The position numbers and the translations under genes were made by a program. 64,000 nucleotides of DNA from Stutzerimonas stutzeri (lineage in GTDB: Bacteria > Pseudomonadota > Gammaproteobacteria > Pseudomonadales > Pseudomonadaceae), in NCBI RefSeq assembly GCF_018138085.1, contig NZ_CP073105.1:1550001-1614000 (forward strand). The letters run 5' to 3'. This document shows positions 37,509 through 46,737 of this stretch, in pieces. A model generated the notes under the pieces. It was not told the origin of the DNA and searched no databases. It worked only from the letters and a program-made list of their open reading frames with translations. Within the stretch, counting starts at the first letter, position 1. Each line of letters begins with the position of its first letter.

Positions 37509-39095
37509 ATGACTGAAGAGCGAAACACACTCACGACCCGGCAGGGCCACCCTGTCAGCGACAACCAGAGTCTACGCAGCGTCGGAGAGCGTGGTCCGGC
37601 GACGCTCGAGAACTACCAGTTCATCGAAAAAATCAGCCACTTCGACCGCGAGCGGATTCCCGAGCGCGTGGTGCACGCGCGCGGCACTGCCGCCCATGGC
37701 TGGTTCGAGCCGTACGGCAAGATAGGTGACGAACCTGCGAGCAAGTACACCCGGGCGAAGGTACTGACCAACACCGGTGTGCGCACTCCGGTCTTCCTGC
37801 GCTTTTCCACGGTGATCGGCGGCAAGGAGTCGCCAGAAACCGCACGCGACCCGCGCGGCTTCGCCATCAAGTTCTATACCGAGGACGGCAACTGGGACCT
37901 GGTGGGCAACAACCTCAAGGTTTTTTTCATCCGCGATGCGATCAAGTTTCCCGACATGATTCACGCGTTCAAGCCGGACCCGGTTTCCAACCGTCAGGAA
38001 GCCTGGCGCTTCTACGATTTCGTCCAGCACCACCCCGAAGCGCTGCATATGGTCACCTGGGTCAAGAGCCCGTGGGGCATCCCGGCCGACTATCGGCACA
38101 TGCAGGGTTCCAGCGTGAATACCTACAAGCTGGTCAACGACAAGGGCGAAGCGGTGCTGTGCAAGTTCTCCTTCGAGCCCAAGCTCGGCGTGAAGAACCT
38201 CACCTCGGAGCAGGCTGCTGAAATCCAGGCCAAGGACGTCGGCCACGCCACTCGCGACCTCTATGACGCGATCGAGCGTGGCGAGTATCCGGAATGGGAG
38301 ATGGCCGTGCAGATCATGTCCGACGATCCGCACCACGAGCTCGATTTCGACCCGTTGGACGACACCAAACGTTGGCCAGAAGACCAGTTCCCGCTGTTGC
38401 CGGTGGGCCGGCTGGTGCTCGATCGCAACCCCTCGAACTTCTTTGCCGAAACCGAGCAGGCGGCCTTCGGGACCGGCGTGCTGGTCGATGGTATCGACTT
38501 CTCCGACGACAAGATGTTGCAGGGCAGGACGCTTTCCTACTCCGACACCCAACGTTATCGCGTCGGTGCCAACTACCTGCAGTTGCCGATCAATGCGTCG
38601 AAAAAGCCGGCTGCGACCAACCAGCGCGACGGTGCCATGGCGCACTTCGTCGACGGTGGCGGAGAAAATCCGCATGTCAACTACGAGCCCAGCTCGATGG
38701 GTGGCCTGAAAGAAGCACCGAAGCCGGCCTACGAGTACCACCAGTTCGTTGAAGGGCATCTCGGCCGCTACCAGACCACTCGGGCGGAAGCCGACTACCG
38801 GCAGACGGGTGAACGCTATCGCAGCTTCGAGGACTGGGAGCGTGACGATCTGATCGCCAACGTCACCGCTGACCTGAAGGACTGCCCCGAGGACATCTGC
38901 CTGCGGATGATCTGGCACTTCTGGCATTGCGATCCCGATTACGGTCAGCGACTGGCGGACGGCGTAGGTGTCGATATCGAGAAAGCCAAGGCGCTGCCAC
39001 CGCTGGAGGGCCGCGCGGCGCCGGGCGAGAACCTGGCGGGCCCGACGTACAGCAGCGGCAAACCCGAAGGTCGCGACAAGCACGACGAGGCCTGA
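37509..39095 (+). CDS. Monofunctional heme catalase
   Basis: 528 residues, no signal peptide, so cytoplasmic. It breaks down hydrogen peroxide. The distal His lies in [12 protein letters not shown], the distal Asn in [16 protein letters not shown], and the proximal heme-ligating Tyr in [15 protein letters not shown]. Length fits the small-subunit clades (KatA/KatB types), with a ~30-residue polar C-terminal tail. I cannot choose between katA and katB names from sequence alone. GGAG precedes the ATG. Confidence 0.96.
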   Translation: MTEERNTLTTRQGHPVSDNQSLRSVGERGPATLENYQFIEKISHFDRERIPERVVHARGTAAHGWFEPYGKIGDEPASKYTRAKVLTNTGVRTPVFLRFSTVIGGKESPETARDPRGFAIKFYTEDGNWDLVGNNLKVFFIRDAIKFPDMIHAFKPDPVSNRQEAWRFYDFVQHHPEALHMVTWVKSPWGIPADYRHMQGSSVNTYKLVNDKGEAVLCKFSFEPKLGVKNLTSEQAAEIQAKDVGHATRDLYDAIERGEYPEWEMAVQIMSDDPHHELDFDPLDDTKRWPEDQFPLLPVGRLVLDRNPSNFFAETEQAAFGTGVLVDGIDFSDDKMLQGRTLSYSDTQRYRVGANYLQLPINASKKPAATNQRDGAMAHFVDGGGENPHVNYEPSSMGGLKEAPKPAYEYHQFVEGHLGRYQTTRAEADYRQTGERYRSFEDWERDDLIANVTADLKDCPEDICLRMIWHFWHCDPDYGQRLADGVGVDIEKAKALPPLEGRAAPGENLAGPTYSSGKPEGRDKHDEA

Positions 39096-39179
39096 GGGCG
39101 TACTGCCACGCCGCGGCGGGATCCCGTGGCGCGGCGGTTTCGCTCGGTCGCACCTGCGCGGACTGATTAGTGACTGGCA

Positions 39180-39212
39180 GTCACAGCATGGATTGAAAAT
39201 CCATGCTGTGAC
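39180..39212. other. Perfect 15-bp hairpin downstream of catalase
   Basis: GTCACAGCATGGATT (39180-39194), GAA loop, AATCCATGCTGTGAC (39198-39212). It lies 85 bases after the catalase stop and about 100 before the next start. No T-run follows, so it is not a standard intrinsic terminator. It may be a Rho-assisted terminator, a protein-binding palindrome or an attachment-type site. Confidence 0.75.
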
Positions 39213-39309
39213 GTCGGTTGGCCGCGGCATGGCATAGGCCTGAGGCGATCGAGTCTCTAGAATCCGCTTTATTTTGCGCGCCGGCCGCGCCCTCCAGAGA
39301 AGGACCCCC

Positions 39310-40131
39310 ATGACTTCGGAACCCACCGCTTCCCACGTCGACATCGACGCACGCTACGCCAGCGCCAAGGCCCTTGCGCTCGAGGCCGCCGAGATGGGCA
39401 TGACGTTCTACCGCAAGCGCGAGTCGCTGACCGTCGAGCACAAGGGTGACGACCTGCAGGACGTGGTCAGCATCGCCGATAAACAGATCGAGGCCTTTAT
39501 CCGCGAACGGCTGAGCCAGCGCTTTCCCGAGGACGGCTTTCTCGGCGAGGAGAGCGGCTCTGCCGATCTGAGCGCGCGTTGCGTCTGGGTCATCGACCCG
39601 ATCGATGGCACCGCCTGCTTCGTCAATGGGCTGCACAACTGGTGCGTATCCATCGGCCTGCTGATCGACGGCGAGCCGCATCTGGGCGCCATTGCCGACC
39701 CGAACCATGACGAGCTGTTCCACGGTTGTCTGGGCAAGGGGGCGTTCGTCAACGACACGCCGTTGCGCGTCAGCAGCGCGACGCACGTGGGGCAGGGCGT
39801 GACTGCCACCGGCACCTTCCATCCTCGGGGCAAGGAGCATTTCATTCCGTTCATGGAAAAGCTGCTGGCCGAAGGCGGGATGTTCTTCCGTAACGGCTCC
39901 GGCGCGTTGATGACCGCCTACGTGGCGGCCGGGCGGCTGCTCGGCTACTACGAAACCGAGCTGAAGAGCTGGGACTGCATGGCCGGGTTGGTGTTGATCA
40001 AGGAAGCAGGTGGCCGGGTCAATGACTTCTTCCGCAACGACGGCTTGCTCAAGGGCAACCCTTATCTGGTCGCCTGCCCGGGTGTATATCCGCAGCTGGC
40101 GGAGATGATCGGGACGTCGCTGGACGACTGA
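39310..40131 (+). CDS. Inositol monophosphatase family phosphatase
   Basis: 273 residues. The family metal-binding motifs are intact: GEESG, WVIDPIDGTACFVNGL and the C-terminal SWDCMAGLVLIKEAGG. Members dephosphorylate inositol phosphate, histidinol phosphate, PAP or fructose-1,6-bisphosphate; the exact substrate is not clear. It is distinct from suhB-type sequences in several positions (DGTACFVNGL versus DGTTNF). GAGAAGGAC precedes ATG 39310. Confidence 0.93.
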   Translation: MTSEPTASHVDIDARYASAKALALEAAEMGMTFYRKRESLTVEHKGDDLQDVVSIADKQIEAFIRERLSQRFPEDGFLGEESGSADLSARCVWVIDPIDGTACFVNGLHNWCVSIGLLIDGEPHLGAIADPNHDELFHGCLGKGAFVNDTPLRVSSATHVGQGVTATGTFHPRGKEHFIPFMEKLLAEGGMFFRNGSGALMTAYVAAGRLLGYYETELKSWDCMAGLVLIKEAGGRVNDFFRNDGLLKGNPYLVACPGVYPQLAEMIGTSLDD

Positions 40132-40326
40132 GCGGTGTTGATGGTTGGCAGCTGATCGCCCAGGTGGCGGCTCGCTGGTGTGCCTGAATGGTATGGACAG
40201 GTAGCGCGAGGCGTCTTCGGCGTGACGCCAGTAAGTCGGGCTCACCGAGCCGTGCGTGGTGCGCTTTGCAGCAGGCAGCTTTCGATCCGACGTTGCGCGG
40301 ATTTCGGAAATCACCAGGCGTCTTGA

Positions 40327-40388
40327 TCGCGAGCAGGCTCGCTCCTACGGGCATACGGTGATTCTGTAGGAGCCAGCGTGCTGGCGAA
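40327..40388. repeat. REP-type inverted pair
   Basis: TCGCGAGCAGGCTCGCTCCTAC (40327-40348) and GTAGGAGCCAGCGTGCTGGCGAA (40366-40388) form an inverted doublet of the GTAGGAGC family seen also at 4314-4412. The rest of the 302-base gap 40132-40433 holds no gene that I can support. Confidence 0.8.
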
Positions 40389-40395
40389 CTGCGCC

Positions 40396-40418
40396 AGCCG
40401 GGTAAAAGGCACCCGGCT
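40396..40418 (-). terminator. Probable terminator of the DUF3597 gene
   Basis: AGCCGGGT and ACCCGGCT form a perfect 8-bp stem 16 bases beyond the minus-strand stop. No clear T-run follows on the minus strand, so termination is plausible but not certain. Confidence 0.5.
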
Positions 40419-40433
40419 AAGCCAGGCTACTTA

Positions 40434-40898
40434 TCAGGTCCGCAGTTCGGGCGGAACGGTGCCGCCATGCTCGGCGAGCTTGTGCATGACGGTGCGATGC
40501 AGCCAGATGTTCATCTGGGCCGAGTCGGCCAGCTTGTCCTGCGGACAACCCAGTTCGGTGGCCAGTTCCTTGCGTGACTCCAAGCTGCTGTCGAGGCCCA
40601 GCAATTTGAGCAGATCGACGATGGAGGTGCGCCAGTTCAGCTTCTCCGGATGGTTTGCGGCCATGGCGTCCAGCTTCGCGGGTACATCGACGGCAGCGGT
40701 CGTCGGGCCAGCTTCGTTGCTTGGCGCAGCGCCGGGCGGCGTCGTGGTCGCATTATGCGCGGCGGTCGGGCGCTCCGAATCGATGACCGTGTCCGTCGCA
40801 TGCTGGTTCGGGGTGTTGTTCGGGTCGACCGGCTTGTGCGCCTCGTTGCTGACGCCACCTAGGCCCAGCTTGTCTTTGATCTTGTCGAACAGGCTCAT
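40434..40898 (-). CDS. DUF3597 domain protein
   Basis: 154 residues. The N-terminus MSLFDKIKDKLGLG and the C-terminal domain VDVPAKLDAMAANHPEKLNW...LLGLDSSLESRKELATELG with NIWLHRTVMHKLAEHGG are typical of DUF3597. The middle (about 25-70) is Thr/Ala/Pro rich and unstructured. Function is unknown. It follows the MscS gene on the same strand after about 240 bases. Confidence 0.9.
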   Translation of the reverse strand: MSLFDKIKDKLGLGGVSNEAHKPVDPNNTPNQHATDTVIDSERPTAAHNATTTPPGAAPSNEAGPTTAAVDVPAKLDAMAANHPEKLNWRTSIVDLLKLLGLDSSLESRKELATELGCPQDKLADSAQMNIWLHRTVMHKLAEHGGTVPPELRT

Positions 40899-41136
40899 TT
40901 CGTGATCCTCGGTTGATGGGGTCCTTGTTGGACCCTCGCTGCGCTCGGCTCATTCCGTCCCGCAGGTCGGAACCTGGCGCGTCGGGGGACCGTCCGTCTG
41001 GCTGCGCTCTGGCTGCGCTCTGGCCAGCGTGCCTCGGCGAGCGGCTGCTCGCTAAAGCCCGGTCTGGCTCCGTTCGGTTCGACAGGGCGGCGATGCCAGC
41101 TGACAGGCGAAGGGTGCAACCCACGCGGGTGATCTA

Positions 41137-42420
41137 TCAGCCGTTGGCCGTGTGCAGCACCACGTTCTGTTTCGCTTGATCGGGCAGGGCGACGCCGGCG
41201 GCGCGTAACGCCGCGACTAGCGCCTTGCGCACTTCCGAGGCGGTGAAGACGAAGTCCGAACGCCTCGAGTCGCACCAGAACTCGACATCGAACACCAGCT
41301 CGGTCGAGCCCAGCTCGCGCAGGGTTACCGATGCGGAGGGGGTGTCCAATACGCCCGGGGTGTGCTGTGCAGCCCGGCACATGATCGGGACGACGGTGTC
41401 GATATCCACTTCGTAGCCGAGCGCGCAGACGACCTTGCCGCGCCGGATGGGCGCGGCGGTATTGTTGGTTACGCGCGAAGTGAAGGTCTCGGCGTTCGGG
41501 ACCAGTACGCGGCGACCGTCATAGGTGCGGATCTGGGTGGCGCGCAGCTCGATGCGCTCCACGCTGCCTTCGGTCTCACCGATGATGATCTGATCGCCCA
41601 GTTCGAAGGGCCGCAAGGTAAGAATCAGCAGCCCGCTGACGAAGTTGGAGAGGATATCCTTCAGCGCGAAGCCCAGCGCGAGGCTGGTCAGGCCCAGGCC
41701 GGTGGCGAGTGTGCCGGGCTCAACCCCGAAGGCGCTCGCCGCGACGATAAGACCGAGTAACCAGACGGTGTAGTAGCTGACCTGGCGGACCAGGTTTTCC
41801 ACGGTGCGGTCGTCGCCCAGGCGATTGAAGAGGGTCCGTACCAGCGCCCGCACGCCCACTGCCAGGCCCCAGAATAGCAGCAGCACCAGCAGCGCGGCGA
41901 GCACTCGGGGGATGACCTGCGTCGCCGACTCGAGCAGGCGGGCAAAGGCGGTCTCGACGCCTGCCTGAATTGACGTGACGAAGCGCCCACGTTCGGAGTC
42001 GCGACGGTCTGCCGCCGTCGTCAGGGCCCGATCGATAGATGCCGCCCACTGCCTCGCCAGGACGTCGACCGTAACGCCGTTGGCTTCGGCATCCATCGGC
42101 GTCACCTCGAGCAAAGTGCGGCCGGCTACGCTGAGCTGACGGTTTTCGCCGTGTTCGCCGACCTTCTCGATGCGTGAGCGGGTAATGCCCTGAGGCGTTT
42201 CCAGCACGGCGGCCAGCTGGCGTTCGATCTGCCGCGCCCTGGGCTTGGCGTCCAGTTCGGCATTGGCACCGATGCGAAACAGCGCGCGGCCATCGAGGCG
42301 CACCGTAGCAACGCTTTCCTGCGCGACCGAAGCAGGCGCCACCAGCGCTTGGCACACGATCATCAATAGCGTCAGCCAGAGAGCGCGAAAACGTGGTGAG
42401 TCGATCAGGTATTCAGACAT
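41137..42420 (-). CDS. Mechanosensitive ion channel of the MscS family
   Basis: 427 residues. A signal peptide (LTLLMIVCQALVAPASVAQ) is followed by a periplasmic ~140-residue domain, then three or four membrane helices; the pore-lining and beta-domain region reads GLGLTSLALGFALKDILSNFVSGLLI then LGDQIIIGETEGSVERIELRAT. It would open on membrane tension to release solutes during osmotic downshock. The periplasmic domain is longer than in E. coli MscS. ATG 42420 (MSEYLIDSPRF) was chosen over the start 18 bases upstream. Confidence 0.92.
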   Translation of the reverse strand: MSEYLIDSPRFRALWLTLLMIVCQALVAPASVAQESVATVRLDGRALFRIGANAELDAKPRARQIERQLAAVLETPQGITRSRIEKVGEHGENRQLSVAGRTLLEVTPMDAEANGVTVDVLARQWAASIDRALTTAADRRDSERGRFVTSIQAGVETAFARLLESATQVIPRVLAALLVLLLFWGLAVGVRALVRTLFNRLGDDRTVENLVRQVSYYTVWLLGLIVAASAFGVEPGTLATGLGLTSLALGFALKDILSNFVSGLLILTLRPFELGDQIIIGETEGSVERIELRATQIRTYDGRRVLVPNAETFTSRVTNNTAAPIRRGKVVCALGYEVDIDTVVPIMCRAAQHTPGVLDTPSASVTLRELGSTELVFDVEFWCDSRRSDFVFTASEVRKALVAALRAAGVALPDQAKQNVVLHTANG

Positions 42421-42461
42421 GGACGGCTGCGGTCCCAAGGTGCTGCCCGGTGGGGGAAACA

Positions 42462-42492
42462 GACAGGCCGCCGGGAAAAACGGCGGCCTGTC
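42462..42492 (-). terminator. Strong hairpin, probable terminator of the 28-residue peptide gene
   Basis: GACAGGCCGCCG (42462-42473) and CGGCGGCCTGTC (42481-42492) form a perfect 12-bp stem with a 7-base loop. On the minus strand it is followed by TGTTTCCC. It lies between the small peptide gene and the MscS gene. Confidence 0.65.
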
Positions 42493-42546
42493 GATGAAGC
42501 GAGTTCCTGAGCCGATGCTTGTGCAATCGGCTAGCGGAGCCTGGCC

Positions 42547-42633
42547 CTAGAACACCAGCATGAACAAACCGATCACCACCAACAGACCGATCAGAAAAAT
42601 GATGCCGATTGTGCTGCCCAGAAACTTCAGCAT
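42547..42633 (-). CDS. 28-residue single-pass membrane peptide
   Basis: ATG at 42633 reads 28 codons (MLKFLGSTIGIIFLIGLLVV then IGLFMLVF) to a TAG. Almost the whole peptide is one hydrophobic helix after a Lys-containing start, as expected for a small inner-membrane protein. An excellent ribosome site (AAGGAG, 8 bases upstream) precedes it and a strong hairpin follows it. Function is unknown. It is too short for standard gene finding, and lies between the TauE/SafE and MscS genes on the same strand. Confidence 0.7.
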   Translation of the reverse strand: MLKFLGSTIGIIFLIGLLVVIGLFMLVF

Positions 42634-42733
42634 GAGGATGACTCCTTTTGCAGTGGGTACATCATTTCCGACTGGGGAGGCTTCTGATCGTTCATAAATG
42701 CGGCCGGACGGCGCCGGTGCAGTCGGCGAGGCG

Positions 42734-43468
42734 TCAGAGGTGCTTGTGGATCAGTTGCAGGCCGGCAACGAGCATCCCGACGCGGGCGATGCGGTAGAAC
42801 CAGGCATGATCAATGCGTTTGTGCAGCCAGAGCCCGGCCCAGACGCCGAAGGGGACGATGGGCGCGAGGGTCAGGCTGAGCAGCAGATTTTCCCGGCTGA
42901 ACTGGCCCAGCGCCGCATAGGGAATCAGCTTGATCGCGTTGGTCATCAGGAAGAACAGATTGATGGTCGCGACATAGCGCAACTTGTCCAACTGCTGCGG
43001 CAGCAAGTGCATCATGATCGGCGGCCCGCCGGCGTGGGCCACGAAGCTGGTGAAGCCTGCGATCGACGACAGCATGACGCCACGCCCGCGCTGCAAAGGT
43101 CGAGGCTTGTCGTTGCGGTTGACGAGCCCGAGTAGCACGAACCCCACCGCGATCGCGCCCATCAGCAAGCCGATGAGGCGCTCATCGAGCATGCCGAAGG
43201 TCAGCGTACCCAGCGCGATGCCGATCAATGCGCCCGGCATCATGACCTTCAGGTTCGCCTTGTCCCAGTGACCGATATAGGCCTTGAGGCCGACCACATC
43301 GGCGAGACAGAGGATCGGCAGCATCACGGCCGCCGCCTGCTTCGGCGAGATGGCCAGCGCTAGCAACGGCACGGCGATGCCGCCGAGGGCACCACCGAAG
43401 CCGCCCTTGGACAGTCCGGTGAGGAAGATCGCGGGCAGCGCGAACAGCAGAAAATCGGCAAGGGTCAT
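42734..43468 (-). CDS. TauE/SafE-family sulfite/anion exporter-type permease
   Basis: 244 residues with about 7-8 hydrophobic segments. The family motif GLSKGGFGGALGGIAVPLLA lies in the first helix pair, and FTSFVAHAGGPPIMMHLLP in the second half repeats it, as expected from the internal duplication of this family. Members export sulfite, sulfoacetate or other organosulfur anions; the substrate here is not known. Start ATG 43468 (MTLADFLLF) fits the family, though the ribosome site is weak. Confidence 0.9.
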   Translation of the reverse strand: MTLADFLLFALPAIFLTGLSKGGFGGALGGIAVPLLALAISPKQAAAVMLPILCLADVVGLKAYIGHWDKANLKVMMPGALIGIALGTLTFGMLDERLIGLLMGAIAVGFVLLGLVNRNDKPRPLQRGRGVMLSSIAGFTSFVAHAGGPPIMMHLLPQQLDKLRYVATINLFFLMTNAIKLIPYAALGQFSRENLLLSLTLAPIVPFGVWAGLWLHKRIDHAWFYRIARVGMLVAGLQLIHKHL

Positions 43469-43703
43469 GACGGGTGGTGGCGCTCGACTGGAAATGGATT
43501 GCAAATGAGTCGTTTCGGCGACCGATCAATCATCGCATCTTTACCGGCCGATCAGCTTGTTGCGACGGAGCAAGGGGCGTTCGGGGAATGTATCGGATGA
43601 TGAGCTGCGTGCATGGTTCAGGATAGGCCACGCCTGTATGTGGTCGCATGAAATGGCGGGTGTGCGACACCGGCCTGTCTGTCTGTTCAAATTCAGGTGC
43701 CGT

Positions 43704-44597
43704 ATGGACGTACCCAACCTAGCCTTTTGCTCAATGACCGACGGAACGCCGTTGCGCCGACTTATGGTCGGTTCGACGCTGTTGGCGGCGGTATTCGCCA
43801 ATGGCGCGAGCGCTGACGAGGTGGGCGAACTGGTGAGTTTGGTCAATGAGTTCCGCGCCTCTGGCGAAGGCTGCGGCGGTGGCAAGGCAGAACAGGTCGG
43901 CCCTCTTGCACCTGCCGCTGCACTGGCGTCGATCCCGGCCGGTGCTGGCGCGCAGATACAGCAGGCGGTGCGGGAGTCGGGTTACCAGGCGGCCAGCCTC
44001 CAGGCCATGGCAGTGTCCGGGCCCAGCGATGCCAGCACTGTGATGCGGGTGTTCAGGCAACGTTACTGCAGCGCATTGTTGAGCGAGGATTTCGCCGAAA
44101 TCGGCGTCTCGCACGACGGCAATACCTGGCAGGTGATTCTGGCAAAACCGCTGCTGTCCGACGATCTTGGCGACTGGCAGCAGGCCGGCAAGGCGGTTCT
44201 CGAACAGATCAACCGAGCGCGTGCCGAGGCGCGTCGCTGTGGCAATCAGCGGTTCGACGCCGCGCCTCCGCTGACCTGGAACCAGCGCCTGGGCGAAACC
44301 GCGCTGGCCCACAGCCAGGACATGGCCAAGAGGGTTTACTTCAGTCACCAGGGGCATGACCAGAGCCTGGCCGGTGACCGCGCCAGTCGTCACGGTTACC
44401 GCTGGCAGCGCATCGGTGAAAACATCGCGGCGGGCCATGGTTCTGCCGAGCAGGCGGTGTCAGGCTGGCTCGCCAGCCCGGGACATTGCAGCAACGTCAT
44501 GAATCCAGACTTCACCGAAATGGGCGCCGCCTACGCGACCAATCCACAGAGCGCGGCCACCATTTACTGGACGCAGGTGTTCGGCGCGCCGCGTTAG
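43704..44597 (+). CDS. Secreted CAP-domain protein with a degenerate second CAP-like half
   Basis: 297 residues from ATG 43704 (AGG 8 bases upstream); ATG 43734 is an alternative and gives a cleaner signal peptide (RRLMVGSTLLAAVFANGASA). The C-terminal half is a clear CAP/SCP domain: VLEQINRARAEARRCG, LTWNQRLGETALAHSQDMAK, FSHQGHDQS, RIGENIAAGHGSAEQAVSGW and SPGHCSNVMNPDFTEMGAAYA. The first half begins similarly (LVSLVNEFRASGEGC) and ends SALLSEDFAEIGVSHDGNTW, which resembles a CAP domain without the catalytic-like His. Two halves suggest an internal duplication. Function unknown; probably periplasmic or secreted. Confidence 0.88.
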   Translation: MDVPNLAFCSMTDGTPLRRLMVGSTLLAAVFANGASADEVGELVSLVNEFRASGEGCGGGKAEQVGPLAPAAALASIPAGAGAQIQQAVRESGYQAASLQAMAVSGPSDASTVMRVFRQRYCSALLSEDFAEIGVSHDGNTWQVILAKPLLSDDLGDWQQAGKAVLEQINRARAEARRCGNQRFDAAPPLTWNQRLGETALAHSQDMAKRVYFSHQGHDQSLAGDRASRHGYRWQRIGENIAAGHGSAEQAVSGWLASPGHCSNVMNPDFTEMGAAYATNPQSAATIYWTQVFGAPR

Positions 44598-44606
44598 TCT
44601 GTCGCG

Positions 44607-44978
44607 CTACGGCGCGCCCTCCAGCCAGTCGTGCGCTTCGGTGGTTTGATGCTGATCGAAAGCCTTGACTGTCAGGCCGGGGATCAGCGCCCCTTCGATC
44701 TCGCTGGCCTTCCTCATCCATTCCTTGGCGCAAACGACTGCGCAGCGATCGAAACGGCGCATGAAGCGGAACATTTGCGGGATTCGCGACAGCTCGACAC
44801 CGACCGCGCCAAGCGTGGGCATGTCGAAGTCTCCGACTCGAAAGAGCATCTGCCCATGGGTAATGCCATCGGACTTTCTCATCAACTCATCGAGCGCGAA
44901 GCGCATCTCGTTGCTGTCGAGCTTGCCGGAAAAGTCCACGTCGATACGTTTGTCGCCTATACGCGTTACATGAAACAT
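44607..44978 (-). CDS. STAS/SpoIIAA-like protein
   Basis: 123 residues. The pattern IDVDFSGKLDSNEMRFALDELMRKSDGI with MLFRVGDFDMPTLGAVGVELSRIPQMFRFMRRFDRCAVV is that of the SpoIIAA-like family, whose STAS-like fold has been linked to lipid or sterol binding. ATG 44978 was chosen because AAAGGAG lies 9 bases upstream. It converges with the CAP gene, with only 9 bases between stops. Confidence 0.85.
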   Translation of the reverse strand: MFHVTRIGDKRIDVDFSGKLDSNEMRFALDELMRKSDGITHGQMLFRVGDFDMPTLGAVGVELSRIPQMFRFMRRFDRCAVVCAKEWMRKASEIEGALIPGLTVKAFDQHQTTEAHDWLEGAP

Positions 44979-45326
44979 CACGTCGCTCCTTTAGAACGGT
45001 AGATGACGGTTCGGTCCCGTTCCTTGACCATAGCTCCTGTGGCGCGTTCGCTCGAAAAAAAGCGCGTCGCGGCACCGTTTCATTGACGCTCGCCGACGCT
45101 CTTGGGGCGCCATCTAAGGTGGCGTTAAAACAGCTATAGAGCGGTTTAGACCAGATGGTTCGCGGCGTGTCAGGCGGCCGATGCGGCGGACGGACCATGC
45201 ATGCGAGTGACTGATTAGGCTGAGGCGGGCCGTGTGAGGCGGTTCGATCGATCGCACGGTGAACGCGGAGAAAGCGCGTTCGAGGTGAAGGCAGGCAGCC
45301 CCCGCGCTTGACGCGGGGGCACAGGA
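44979..45326. other. 348-base gap without a supported gene
   Basis: Between the STAS-like and ppiC genes, both on the minus strand. It holds a hairpin next to ppiC (separate entry) and otherwise no reading frame with a good start. TCGATCGATCG near 45246-45254 is a simple palindrome. Confidence 0.6.
45299..45319 (-). terminator. Probable terminator of ppiC
   Basis: CCCCCGCG (45299-45306) and CGCGGGGG (45312-45319) make a perfect 8-bp stem with a 5-base loop, 8 bases beyond the ppiC stop on the minus strand. No T-run follows. Confidence 0.55.
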
Positions 45327-45608
45327 TCAATCCTGGCGGCTGGTCACTTCCAGCAGGTGATAACCGAACTGGGTCTTCACCGGGCCCTGGACCTGATTCA
45401 ACGGCGCGCTGAATACCACGGTGTCGAATTCCTTGACCATCTGGCCCGGACCGAACGAGCCCAGGTCGCCGCCCTGGCGGCTGGAGGGGCAGGTGGAGTT
45501 GTCTTTGGCAACCTGGGCGAAATCGGCGCCGCCTTCGATGGCAGCTTTCAGCTCGTTGCACTTTTCTTCGGTGGGAACCAGGATGTGGCGGGCAGTGGCT
45601 CGGGCCAT
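45327..45608 (-). CDS. ppiC: Parvulin-type peptidyl-prolyl isomerase C
   Basis: 93 residues, the size of stand-alone PpiC, cytoplasmic. ARHILVPTEEKCNELKAAIE, DFAQVAKDNSTCPS, GGDLGSFGPGQMVKEFD and PVKTQFGYHLLEVT cover the full parvulin domain. Start ATG 45608 has TGGAG upstream; the open frame to 45749 has no family match. Confidence 0.96.
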   Translation of the reverse strand: MARATARHILVPTEEKCNELKAAIEGGADFAQVAKDNSTCPSSRQGGDLGSFGPGQMVKEFDTVVFSAPLNQVQGPVKTQFGYHLLEVTSRQD

Positions 45609-45810
45609 GGGGGTGTACTCCAGTGGGAAAGTAGCGAGCCTACCGGATTTGCTCTGCGATTCAAGCGCCGCCTCCCTGCAAGTCCGTTCCGACACACCGA
45701 CCGCCGGCGTCCCGATGGCTTCGGTCATGATCTCGTCATCGCTGCTCACTAGCGTGAATCAGGGAGCCACCTGAACCTGGCTTTTCTCTCACGCTTACCG
45801 GAAGCCAACG

Positions 45811-46737
45811 ATGACCGACGATCTGGGTAATTCGCTCCAGGTGTACGAGCACCTGTTGCACGAGTTTCAGGACAGCCTCGACGAAGAGTTTGAAATGGAG
45901 CTGGACGATGCGCGCATGGATGCCTTGATAAGCCGCGAAGGCATGCCGCAACCGTCGGATAGCGGATTGTCCCGACGGGTCTATTTCTCCGAGCTGCTGC
46001 GTCTGCAAGGCGAGCTGGTCAAGCTGCAGGACTGGATCGTGCATCACAAGCTGCGCGTGGTGGTGCTCTTCGAGGGCCGGGACGCGGCAGGCAAGGGTGG
46101 GGTCATCAAGCGCGTCACCCAGCGGCTGAATCCGCGGATCTGCCGCGTCGCGGCGTTGCCGGCGCCCAACGATCGGGAGCGCACTCAGTGGTATTTCCAG
46201 CGGTATGTCTCGCATCTACCCGCCGCGGGCGAAATGGTCCTGTTCGACCGCAGCTGGTACAACCGCGCCGGCGTCGAGAAGGTGATGGGTTTCTGCAGCG
46301 ATGACGAGTACGAAGAGTTCTTCCGCTCGGTGCCGGAGTTCGAGCGGATGCTGGTGCGCTCGGGCATCATCCTGATCAAGTACTGGTTTTCCATCTCGGA
46401 TGAAGAGCAGAACCGGCGCTTCCTGGCGCGCATCCATGATCCGCTGAAGCAGTGGAAACTGAGCCCCATGGACCTCGAATCCAGGCGTCGTTGGGAAGCC
46501 TATATGCGGGCCAAGGAAATTATGCTCGAGCGTACTCACATCGACGATGCGCCTTGGTGGATCGTCGAGGCCGACGACAAGAAACGTGCGCGCCTGAACT
46601 GCATCAGCCATCTGCTGAGCCAGCTGCCTTATGGAGAGGTGGAGCGCACCCCGGTGAAGTTGCCCGAGCGCGTCTACAACCCGGACTATCTGCGCAATCC
46701 GGTGCCGGACAACATGGTCGTTCCGACGCTCTACTGA
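45811..46737 (+). CDS. ppk2: Polyphosphate kinase 2, class I type
   Basis: 308 residues. PPK2 uses polyphosphate to phosphorylate GDP or ADP. The Walker A loop FEGRDAAGKGGVIKR and Walker B-like DRSWYNRAGVEKVMGF are intact, together with the lid segment (KLSPMDLESRRRWEAY). Its last 7 bases overlap the convergent PstS-like gene. The neighbours are a phosphate-binding protein and a Na/phosphate symporter, so the region looks like a phosphate/polyphosphate unit. Confidence 0.95.
   Translation: MTDDLGNSLQVYEHLLHEFQDSLDEEFEMELDDARMDALISREGMPQPSDSGLSRRVYFSELLRLQGELVKLQDWIVHHKLRVVVLFEGRDAAGKGGVIKRVTQRLNPRICRVAALPAPNDRERTQWYFQRYVSHLPAAGEMVLFDRSWYNRAGVEKVMGFCSDDEYEEFFRSVPEFERMLVRSGIILIKYWFSISDEEQNRRFLARIHDPLKQWKLSPMDLESRRRWEAYMRAKEIMLERTHIDDAPWWIVEADDKKRARLNCISHLLSQLPYGEVERTPVKLPERVYNPDYLRNPVPDNMVVPTLY

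Noticed and set aside
37572..39344. A 590-codon minus-strand frame across catalase
   Set aside because: Antisense shadow; catalase has all active-site motifs.
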